Origin: Sthenelais limicola
Lineage: Eukaryota; Annelida; Polychaeta; Phyllodocida; Sigalionidae
Direction: 5' to 3'
Length of the DNA stretch: 64,000 nt
Assembly (NCBI GenBank): GCA_942159475.1
Contig: OW804097.1
Span: forward strand, 2,583,357 to 2,647,356
Shown here: positions 14,501-26,200 of the stretch, one piece after another
Numbering within the stretch: position 1 is the first letter of the stretch
Layout: each line of letters starts with the position of its first letter
Notes under the pieces: model-generated
The model's input: the letters and a program-made list of their open reading frames with translations, nothing else
Told to the model about the DNA's origin: nothing
Database searches by the model: none
Translations under genes and position numbers: made by a program

Positions 14501-17500
14501 TATTTTACACACAGCTATCAATAACAGGCCACTATTTTACATGCAGCTATCAATAACAGGCCACTATTTTACATGCAGCTATCAATAACAGGCCACTATT
14601 TTACATGCATCAATCAATAACAGGCCACTATTTTACACCCAGCTATCAATAACAGGCCACTATTTTACATGCAGCTATCAATAACAGACCACTATTTTAC
14701 ATGCATCAATCAATAACAGGCCACTATTTTACATGCAGCTATCAATAACAGGCCACTATTTTACATGCAGCTATCAATAACAGGCCACTATTTTACACAC
14801 AGCTATCAATAACAGGCCACTATTTTACACACAGCTATCAATAACAGGCCACTATTTTACATGCAGCTATCAATAACAGACCACTATTTTACACACAGCT
14901 ATCAATAACAGGCCACTATTTTACACCCAGCTATCAATAACAGGCCACTATTTTACATGCATCAATCAATAACAGGCCACTATTTTACATGCAGCTATCA
15001 ATAACAGGCCACTATTTTACATGCATCAATCAATAACAGGCGACTATTTTACATGCATCAATCAATAACAGGCCACTATTTTACATGCATCAATCAATAA
15101 CAGGCCACTATTTTACATGCATCAATCAATAACAGACCACTATTTTACACCCAGCTATCAATAACAGGCCACTATTTTACACCCAGCTATCAATAACAGG
15201 CCACTATTTTACATGCATCAATCAATAACAGGCCACTATTTTACACACAGCTATCAATAACAGGCCACTATTTTACACACAGCTATCAATAACAGGCCAC
15301 TATTTTACACCCAGCTATCAATAACAGGCCACTATTTTACATGCAGCTATCAATAACAGGCCACTATTTTACACCCAGCTATCAATAACAGGCCACTATT
15401 TTACATGCAGCTATCAACAACAGGCCACTATTTTACACACAGCTATCAATAACAGGCCACTATTTTACATGCAGCTATCAATAACAGGCCACTATTTTAC
15501 ACACAGCTATCAATAACAGGCCACTATTTTACACACAGCTATCAATAACAGACCACTATTTTACATGCAGCTATCAATAACAGACCACTATTTTACACAC
15601 ATCAATCAATAACAGGCCACTATTTTACACACATCAATCAATAACAGGCCACTATTTTACATGCATCAATCAATAACAGGCCACTATTTTACATGCATCA
15701 ATCAATAACAGGCCACTATTTTACACACATCAATCAATAACAGGCCACTATTTTACACACATCAATCAATAACAGGCCACTATTTTACACACATCAATCA
15801 ATAACAGGCCACTATTTTACATGCATCAATCAATAACAGGCCACTATTTTACACACAGCTATCAATAACAGGCCACTATTTTACACACAGCTATCAATAA
15901 CAGGCCACTATTTTACACCCAGCTATCAATAACAGGCCACTATTTTACACCCAGCTATCAATAACAGGCCACTATTTTACATGCAGCTATCAATAACAGG
16001 CCACTATTTTACACCCAGCTATCAATAACAGGCCACTATTTTACATGCAGCTATCAACAACAGGCCACTATTTTACACACAGCTATCAATAACAGGCCAC
16101 TATTTTACATGCAGCTATCAATAACAGACCACTATTTTACACACATCAATCAATAACAGGCCACTATTTTACACACATCAATCAATAACAGGCCACTATT
16201 TTACATGCAGCTATCAATAACAGGCCACTATTTTACACACATCAATCAATAACAGACCACTATTTTACACACAGCTATCAATAACAGGCCACTATTTTAC
16301 ATGCGGCTATCAATAACAGGCCACTATTTTACACACAGCTATCAATAACAGGCCACTATTTTACATGCATCAATCAATAACAGACCACTATTTTACACAC
16401 AGCTATCAATAACAGGCCACTATTTTACATGCAGCTATCAATAACAGGCCACTATTTTACACACAGCTATCAATAACAGGCCACTATTTTACATGCAGCT
16501 ATCAATAACAGGCCACTATTTTACATGCAGCTATCAATAATAGGCCACTATTTTACATGCAGCTATCAACAACAGGCCACTATTTTACACACAGCTATCA
16601 ATAACAGGCCACTATTTTACATGCAGCTATCAATAACAGACCACTATTTTACACCCAGCTATCAATAACAGGCCACTATTTTACACACAGCTATCAATAA
16701 CAGGCCACTATTTTACATGCAGCTATCAATAATAGGCCACTATTTTACATGCAGCTATCAATAACAGGCCACTATTTTACACACAGCTATCAATAACAGG
16801 CCACTATTTTACATGCAGCTATCAATAACAGGCCACTATTTTACATGCAGCTATCAATAATAGGCCACTATTTTACATGCAGCTATCAACAACAGGCCAC
16901 TATTTTACACACAGCTATCAATAACAGGCCACTATTTTACATGCAGCTATCAATAACAGACCACTATTTTACACCCAGCTATCAATAACAGGCCACTATT
17001 TTACACACAGCTATCAATAACAGACCACTATTTTACATGCAGCTATCAATAACAGGCCACTATTTTACATGCATCAATCAATAACAGGCCACTATTTTAC
17101 ACACAGCTATCAATAACAGGCCACTATTTTACATGCAGCTATCAATAACAGGCCACTATTTTACATGCAGCTATCAATAACAGGCCACTATTTTACACGC
17201 ATCTATCAATAACAGACCACTATTTTACACACAGCTATCAATAACAGGCCACTATTTTACACACAGCTATCAATAACAGGCCACTATTTTACACACAGCT
17301 ATCAATAACAGGCCACTATTTTACACCCAGCTATCAATAACAGGCCACTATTTTACATGCAGCTATCAATAACAGGCCACTATTTTACATGCAGCTATCA
17401 ATAACAGGCCACTATTTTACACACAGCTATCAATAACAGGCCACTATTTTACACACAGCTATCAATAACAGGCCACTATTTTACACACAGCTATCAATAA

Positions 17501-19580
17501 CAGGCCACTATTTTACATGCAGCTATCAATAACAGGCCACTATTTTACACACAGCTATCAATAACAGGCCACTATTTTACACACATCAATCAATAACAGG
17601 ACACTATTTTACACCCAGCTATCAATAACAGACCACTATTTTACACACAGCTACCAATAACAGGCCACTATTTTACATGCATCAATCAATAACAGGCCAC
17701 TATTTTACACCCAGCTATCAATAACAGACCACTATTTTACACACAGCTACCAATAACAGGCCACTATTTTACATGCAGCTATCAATTACAGACCACTATT
17801 TTACACACAGCTATCAATAACAGACCACTATTTTACACACATCAATCAATAACAGACCACTATTTTACACACATCAATCAATAACAGACCACTATTTTAC
17901 ACACAGCTATCAATAACAGGCCACTATTTTACATGCAGCAATCAATAACAGACCACTATTTTACACACAGCTATCAATAACAGGCCACTATTTTACATGC
18001 AGCTATCAATAACAGACCACTATTTTACATGCATCAATCAATAACAGACCACTATTTTACATGCAGCTATCAATAACAGACCACTATTTTACACGCAGCT
18101 ATCAATAACAGGCCACTATTTTACACCCAGATATCAATAACAGACCACTATTTTACATGCAGCTATCAATAACAGGCCACTATTTTACACTCAGCTATCA
18201 ATAACAGACCACTATTTTACACCCAGCTATCAATAACAGGCCACTATTTTACATGCATCAATCAATAACAGGCCACTATTTTACACTCAGCTATCAATAA
18301 CAGGCCACTATTTTACACCCAGCTATCAATAACAGGCCACTATTTTACATGCAGCTATCAATAACAGACCACTATTTTACACACATCAATCATTAACAGG
18401 CCACTATTTTACACACATCAATAACAGACCACTATTTTACACACATCAATCAATAACAGGCCACTATTTTACACACAGCTATCAATAACAGGCCACTATT
18501 TTACACACATCAATAACAGACCACTATTTTACACACATCAATCAATAACAGACCACTATTTTACATGCAGCTATCAATAACAGACCACTATTTTACATGC
18601 AGCTATCAATAACAGGCCACTATTTTACACACAGCTATCAATAACAGGCCACTATTTTACATGCATCAATCAATAACAGGCCACTATTTTACATGCAGCT
18701 ATCAATAACAGGCCACTATTTTACATGCAGCTATCAATAACAGGCCACTATTTTACACACAGCTATCAATAACAGACCACTATTTTACACACAGCTATCA
18801 ATAACAGGCCACTATTTTACACACAGCTATCAATAACAGACCACTATTTTACACACAGCTATCAATAACAGACCACTATTTTACACACAGCTATCAATAA
18901 CAGGCCACTATTTTACATGCAGCTATCAATAACAGGCCACTATTTTACATGCATCAATCAATAACAGGCCACTATTTTACATGCAGCTATCAATAACAGG
19001 CCACTATTTTACATACATCAATCAATAACAGGCCACTATTTTACACACAGCTATCAATAACAGGCCACTATTTTACATGCATCAATCAATAACAGACCAC
19101 TATTTTACATGCAGCTATCAATAACAGGCCACTATTTTACATGCATCAATCAATAACAGGCCACTATTTTACACACAGCTATCAATAACAGGCCACTATT
19201 TTACATGCATCAATCAATAACAGGCCACTATTTTACATGCAGCTATCAATAACAGGCCACTATTTTACATACATCAATCAATAACAGGCCACTATTTTAC
19301 ACACAGCTATCAATAACAGGCCACTATTTTACACCCAGCTATCAATAACAGGCCGCTATTTTACACCCAGCTATCAATAACAGGCCACTATTTTACACCC
19401 AGCTATCAATAACAGACCACTATTTTACATGCATCAATCAATAACAGGCCACTATTTTACACACAGCTATCAATAACAGGCCACTATTTTACATGCAGCT
19501 ATCAATAACAGGCCACTATTTTACACACAGCTATCAATAACAGGCCACTATTTTACACACAGCTATCAATAACAGGCCAC
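11550..19580. repeat. 32-bp satellite array, block B
   Basis: About 250 further copies of the same 32-bp monomer. Local higher-order structure is visible through rare variants. A 'CAACAACAGG' monomer within the same neighbour order recurs 640 bp apart (about 15411 and 16051). A 'TAATAGG' plus 'CAACAACAGG' block recurs 320 bp apart (about 16531 and 16851). A 'TTTTTCATG' monomer recurs 768 bp apart (about 12351 and 13119). These spacings are 20, 10 and 24 monomers, as expected from segmental duplication within the array. The array ends abruptly at CCACCCCTACTACC. Confidence 0.98.
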
Positions 19581-19724
19581 CCCTACTACCATCACAGTCA
19601 CATTCTTCTATTCATATTAAAACAAGCATCCATAACAGTCTTCCACACAATATAGTCACAACTTTAAGTCAACCAATATGTTACAGTCGTTGTAACATAA
19701 ATAATAAGTAAAGATGGTAATGTG

Positions 19725-20174
19725 GGATCCTCCCGGTCCCTGCACTCCCTACACATAATGACACACATGCTCGTTGCCATTTTCGCGGACATAGGGGGTC
19801 TTTTGGGGAAAACTTTGCATATCCTTGAAAACCTAAAAAAAGGGTCTTCTTTCTGGGAGCAAATTCGCTCTGCTGTGTGGGTCTTGGACATAGGGGATTA
19901 TGAATCGCTCTTAACACAGGAAACTCCCAGCATCTATTACATATGTGGGTTGGTCACTTCTGTTTTAAGTCTCGTTTTTGGGAGAGCAAATGAATGTGAA
20001 AATGTCAGCGTTTTTAAGAAAAAAGGGGTGTTTTTTAGGGCTGAAAAATCAGCGTTTTCATGGAAAAAGGGGTACTTTTCAGCTCAAAATCCGTGAAAAA
20101 GGGTATGTTCTCTGATGGGTGGAACGAGCATATGTCCTACCTTTTGTATATGAGTGCAGGGACCGGGGGGATCC
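19725..20174. mobile_element. 450-bp foldback/MITE-like element
   Basis: The ends are inverted copies: GGATCCTCCCGGTCCCTGCA on the left against GGATCCCCCCGGTCCCTGCA read inward from the right. Similarity extends about 50 bp and includes an inverted GCTCGTT block. I see no clear target duplication, so the superfamily is unassigned. The open frame of 124 codons inside is not convincing as a gene. The 144 bp between the satellite and this element hold nothing recognisable. Confidence 0.7.
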
Positions 20175-20180
20175 TAGAGG

Positions 20181-21636
20181 TTTATTGTACAGATGTATAG
20201 TAACGTGGTGGTAACCTAGCTCTCTCTGCCTGCAGCTTACAGTGCGGTAGGCCTTTATATTGTACAGATGTATAGTAACGTGGTGGTAACCTCTCTCTGC
20301 CTGCAGCTTACAGTGTGGTAGGCCTTTATATTGTACAGATGTATAGTAACGTGGTGGTAACCTCTCTCTGCCTGCAGCTTACAGTGTGGTAGGCCTTTAT
20401 ATTGTACAGATGTATAGTAACGTGGTGGTAACCTCTCTCTGCCTGCAGCTTACAGTGCGGTAGGCCTTTATATTGTACAGATGTATAGTAACGTGATGGT
20501 AACCTCTCTCTGCCTGCAGCTTACAGTGTGGTAGGCCTTTATATTGTACAGATGTATAGTAATGTGATGGTAACCTCTCTCTGCCTGCAGCTTACAGTGT
20601 GGTAGGCCTTTATATTGTACAGATGTATAGTAACGTGGTGGTAACCTCTCTCTGCCTGCAGCTTACAGTGTGGTAGGCCTTTATATTGTACAGATGTATA
20701 GTAACGTGATGGTAACCTCTCTCTGCCTGCAGCTTACAGTGCGGTAGGCCTTTATATTGTACAGATGTATAGTAACGTGGTGGTAACCTCTCTCTGCCTG
20801 CAGCTTACAGTGTGGTAGGCCTTTATATTGTACAGATGTATAGTAATGTGATGGTAACCTCTCTCTGCCTGCAGCTTACAGTGTGGTAGGCCTTTATATT
20901 GTACAGATGTATAGTAACGTGGTGGTAACCTCTCTCTGCCTGCAGCTTACAGTGTGGTAGGCCTTAATATTGTACAGATGTATAGTAACGTGGTGGTAAC
21001 CTCTCTCTGCCTGCATCTTACAGTGTGGTAGGCCTTTATATTGTACAGATGTATAGTAACATGGTGGTAACCTAGCTCTCTCTGCCTGCAGCTTACAGTG
21101 TGGTAGGCCTTTATATTGTACAGATGTATAGTAACATGGTGGTAACCTAGCTCTCTCTGCCTGCATCTTACAGTGTGGTAGGCCTTTATATTGTACAGAT
21201 GTGTAGTAACGTGGTGGTAACCTAGCTCTCTCTGCCTGCAGCTTACAGTGTGGTAGGCCTTTATATTGTACAGATGTATAGTAACGTGGTGGTAACCTAG
21301 CTCTCTCTGCCTGCATCTTACAGTGTGGTAGGCCTTTATATTGTACAGATGTATAGTAACGTGGTGGTAACCTAGCTCTCTCTGCCTACAGCTTACAGTG
21401 TGGTAGGGCTTTATATTGTACAGATGTATAGTAACATGGTGGTAACCTAGCTCTCTCTGCCTGCAGCTTACAGTGTGGTAGGCCTTTATATTGTACAGAT
21501 GTATAGTAACGTGGTGGTAACCTAGCTCTCTCTGCCTACAGCTTACAGTGCGGTAGGCCTTTATATTGTACAGATGTATAGTAATGTGATGGTAACCTCT
21601 CTCTGCCTGCAGCTTACAGTGTGGTAGGCCTTTATA
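20181..21636. repeat. 71/75-bp minisatellite, about 20 copies
   Basis: A tandem repeat with unit core TATTGTACAGATGTATAGTA, then a 'GTGGTGGTAACC' part and a 'CTGCCTGCAGCTTACAGTG' part. Two length classes differ by a 4-bp insertion after AACCT: the 71-bp form fills the left half and the 75-bp form the right half. Because 75 is divisible by 3, the minus strand of the right half reads as an open 25-residue repeat; this is a by-product of unit length. The abrupt change of class suggests two amplification episodes. Confidence 0.95.
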
Positions 21637-22064
21637 GAAAGGCTTCCCGCCCGCTGAGGCAGAGGGGAGGGGGATTTCATTAGAGGGTACCCCCCTCTGG
21701 GCTGTAATGAAGAGACAAAGCGTGGACGCGACGGGGCGCGTCCATTAATTATGAAGGGGTGTAACCCTCTGTTATACATAAGGAAGTGCATTTGACTCGA
21801 TAACAGTCCCGTCGGAAATGCCCACTCTGCTATAACGGCCCAGCATGGGGTAGAAACGGGCCAGCTACATCGCTCCAGCAAACCCCCAGAATCCAAAGAT
21901 CGGCGGCTAAATATATATATGAAAGCCTCACCCTGGAGGTATGATATCATAGGTTGAATGTGTTGTTCTGCAAATCATATTGCCAACAACTCTGGCAGGA
22001 GATACTTGGCCTGTCACACTGCCGAAGTGCAATACAGTCTAGGCTCAGAGTTGAGAGAGTCCCT
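21637..22064. other. Unassigned segment between minisatellite and UGT duplication
   Basis: This is about 430 bp of relatively GC-rich DNA, including a G-rich stretch near 21660 and a GGGCGCG stretch near 21735. A minus-strand open frame here continues into the minisatellite, but no family is recognisable. I see no RNA gene or element ends. Confidence 0.4.
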
Positions 22065-23272
22065 TGCTCCAAACCGCATAATTCCATTAGAATCCCATTA
22101 GAACACCTACCCCAGGGCAGGGAAGGCCAATAGTGCTGTAGGCGTCCAATCACTGACATACAATTCTTATCTGAGAGGCTGTGAGCCTGTGTAGTTCCTA
22201 CCACATAATTTTATTTTTTTTTAAGGATTTTATTTCGACTTGGTTGCCGACTCCCCTTTTCGGGGTTAGTTCTGTCGGGCCAAGATGCAAATTGATTTGT
22301 ACAGAGATTCTATGTTCATTTTATATACATATAAACATGAAAAAGTATGAGGTGATAAAATCTATGTTATACAATCATTGATTAAGGCAGAGAAAGTTTT
22401 ATAGAGATGTCTTCTAAATTGAGTTCCACCATGCCACTTTCTATTTCCATAGAGTGTTTGTGGATTGTATTAGCTTGATAAGTAGCGTTTGCATTTTAAC
22501 TAGATAAGATTATTACATAATACATGAGATAGTTTCTAATTGATTTTCCTCACTTTGCCACTTCAACTTATGGTGAGTGTTCAGTGATAGGATTTTTGCT
22601 CTGCATAATGGACCATACAGTATGATATTTGTATACAATTTCAATCAGATTTACACAGGTTGGATTTATAACGTACAAAATATTTCTTGTCTTATCTTTA
22701 CCCTGATGGTGATATCTGGACCTCTGATACTTGGTTGACCCGACCTTGACCTTAACCTTGACCTGTTGTACACTTTATCTCTACAAGTTTGATGTTCCAT
22801 CGGATGTAAATAAATTGTATTGAACCGTTTAATTGAGTTTAAAAGATAAAATTCATGTCTACCAGATTTCCAGTAGGGAACAGTTTGCCAAATATTATTG
22901 CCTTCATTTTTGTAATAATACTTTGTATTAATCATAAATTAGTATTTAGTAAATAAGTTGGTGTGTAGAGAGTTTGTAGGTCTGACCCAAGTGTGTACCA
23001 TATAAGTGGGTCAGTGGGACGACCTGTATACATGTAGATAGGGCCACCTTATACACATATACATATATGGCCACTACTCACTGGGGAACAAGTTACATCT
23101 TCTCACCTGGTGCCTTAGAGGGGTAGAGCTCTAATTACATACCTCAGGTGGAAGCTGCAGGTACTGGGTTCTAAGCCCACACTACTCTCCCTGTGCTACC
23201 TTCCCACTGTATAGGACTTAATGGGAGCTGTGGGTTCACCATCCAGACATCTATACCATATACCCACCCACT
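22065..23272 (+). promoter_or_regulatory. Duplicated 5' flank of UGT copy 1
   Basis: The flank matches the region before UGT copy 2: 22065-22101 resembles about 38089-38125, and about 22660-23272 matches about 38130-38727. Copy 1 has roughly 560 extra bases at 22102-22660. The last 340 bp before each ATG are almost identical between copies, including a TACATATATGGCC block about 205 bp upstream of the ATG that could serve as a TATA-like site. Which bases are promoter is inference; the duplication is directly visible. Confidence 0.5.
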
Positions 23273-26200
23273 ATGCACCTTCACCCCTTCCTCCTGGGTG
23301 TCCTCCTGTGTTGCCTAGCAACAGGAGGGGTGGGTAAGAGGATTCTCCTGCTCCCGTATAATTTTGTCAGTCAGGTCAACCTGGCTAGGATTCTTGGGGA
23401 AACTTTAGTCGCAGATGGGCATGAAGTCTATTTGGGCATCACCGAGACTTTCCCTAAAATGGACCTTTTCAAAGATTCGAAGGTAAAAACCATCACAAAT
23501 CCTTCTTTAATTTCCCAAATGTTATTCTATGGAAATCACTAAAACTGGTGACTATTTCAGTTATTCAGTGATTTGTACCATTCTACATTAAGATGTTTTA
23601 TATGAAATGAATTGTACAGTTTATATTTCTCCTTTGCAATGGCTGATACATGTTTACAGGTCATAGTCCAGTAGAAATAGGGTTTAACCTAGGACAAATT
23701 GCAACGTAGGTTTTTTCAATGTTTTTGGGTACTATTAGTACCCCTTATCAGCATACTAAAAGTCTATAAAAATCTAGGTGGGGGAACATGCCCAAAATCG
23801 TAAATAAACAAAATGGCCGCCCGTAAACCTCTGAAATACCATAACTTGGGTTAAAATCAACTTATATTCAAGTGTGAATACACTTTCTTAATGTTTGGAG
23901 GCATGAGGAACACAATGAAATATAAATAAAGTTGATACAATCAATAATTAGTGAGTAATTATGCTAATTACTGAGAAAAGGGAGACAAAATCACCTAAAT
24001 TGCCTTCTTTTAAGTGGTAACAAATATAATTCAAGTTTTATGAGAGCATTCATGACCAAGAGCACTAGGTAATATATTTCTGTAGCCATCAATGTATTAC
24101 AAACACTTTGATAGTAATTATAAATAGCATAGTAATTATAAATACCACTATGGTAAATGGCATACTGGCATAAAGACCATGCTACCATAAGCCTACTTTA
24201 TAAGGCACCTTGTATGCCTATGTCGCTAAATTTTGTGTCAATTAAGCAGCTATTTTTTATTTTTAGCCAGCTACAGTACTTTTTTATGCAGTCTATATAT
24301 GTATAGTCAGGAAGGGGAAGGTGGGGCGACCATGACCATATGATAAAAGGGAGGGCCCAGAAGTTGCATTTTCTCTCCCCAAACCCTAAAATTGATAATT
24401 TATGGAAGTACTAGAGGCCATGCATTAATTATATTTGTAACACATCTTAATATAGGCAATTGTTCTATAGTGATTGGAATTTCTGAATTTTCACCTCTGT
24501 CAATAGCTAGTTATCATCATCCATAAAATGATAATTACCAATTTGTGAAGACAACTTTGTTTGACTGTATCTTACACCATCAGGCCTTGGGTCTGGGGCT
24601 CTAGGCTAAGAGTTTTTGGTTGCTCCCTGGTGGATTTGTGGTTAAATATTATCTGGACAGCAACATAATTTTCCCAGTTAGACCCCCAAAGTACAGATTT
24701 ATTATTGGCAGAAATTTGGATAGACTATAGGTAAGGGGAAAATATTTTACTTTAACCAATCACTTATTGTTATGTGTGTAATCGGGTCCCTCATGCAAGT
24801 TAAATTCTTATCTACAATATAATATGCAGCTTAAATCTTAAGGTGAAAGATTAGATTTCGTCCAAATTGTATGAGGTTAGCATAAGTGAATAAGTGTATG
24901 AGCTGGTAAACATTGTTATTTGTGAGCCACGCAGGTCCCATTATGCGCCACTAGATGTATGTAAAACAATTGTGGCATTTCTCAGGGCAACCTTAATTTA
25001 TCAGTAACTTGCCCAGTTTGGCAACATTATTTTGCCCTCATGTGAGCAACGGAGTACCCCAACATTCCTTGCTGGGACCCATGCTCTTAAATATTTTCAG
25101 TAATGATATGAAAAAGATTTTCCTGGGAAAATCATTCTCTACACTAATGATATGGTAGTACTAGTAGAAAGTGATACTCAAGACATTCTACATCACACAA
25201 CACAGATATATATAAACAAATATGTGGACTGGTGTAATGAAAATGGTTTGACCCCAAATGCTCAAAAGACAATATTCAAAATTTTTGGGAAGAGGACCAT
25301 CTCAAATGAGTTTCCAAGAATGTACTGTATGGGAGCAAACATAGGGAGGGTAAAATCCTTCAAATATCTGGGACCATTATCAATGAAAATGTGAGTACTC
25401 AAAATCATTTTGAGAAGCAAATCAAATCAGCTCTGTGAAAGATTGGGGAGATTCGCAAACGTAGGAAATTTCTTACAACAGATTTGTGTGTTACTGGTCA
25501 AGACCTATATATTACCAATTTTGGAATTTTCTAGTCCTGAATCTAGGTAAACGAATGGCCAAAAAAGTACAATCTACTTGGAATAAAGCCTTGAGGGTGG
25601 CATATGGCAGAGGTGCTACAAATAGAGAAATAATCACATGATCTGCGATCTTGCCTCCTAAACAGAGCTGAGATTTTGAGTCTGAAATTGATTTTTGATC
25701 AAATGAGCAAGTACTCTGCCTTAGACAAGTAAGGTAGGAATCTGAGAAATAGAAGAGATAGGATGTTATTGACAAAGAGACCAAGGAAAGAACACCTCAA
25801 AGGGAGTGTTTTTTTATAAGAGTAAAGTCGTATGGAACCAACTTCCTGACCAAATACAGGGTTCACGAAACACGGTCGCCCGCTCGCCCCAGGCGACCAG
25901 AATTTGGTAAGGACTAGTAGATCCTACCTGGCTACTCATCCTGTGGGCAAGTGAAAATTTTTGGGGAATTTAGACCCTTTTTACCTACTCTAAAGGCCTG
26001 CCGAAATATTGCATTTATAAGGTTATGTGTCAGTACTTGTATTGTGAATGAGTAGAGTGATGGAGGTCCTCGTCCACAACCTCTCAACATCGTCCACAAC
26101 CTCCAAGATTGATACAATTTTCAGGCAGGTAGATTTTTAATCTACATGTCGTTCAGATGGGTAGATTTTAGGACTAACAATAGTGCACCTTTTCCTACAT

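Noticed and set aside
1..19580. CRISPR-like alternation of constant core and variable segment
   Set aside because: The variable segments are a handful of recurring 10-14 bp variants, not unique spacers. There are no cas genes and the DNA is eukaryotic.
19722..20096. 124-codon plus-strand frame
   Set aside because: It lies within the 450-bp inverted-repeat element and shows no domain.
20894..21950. Minus-strand open frames with a 25-residue repeat
   Set aside because: The repeat follows from the 75-bp minisatellite unit being a multiple of three. There is no start context, splice support or domain.
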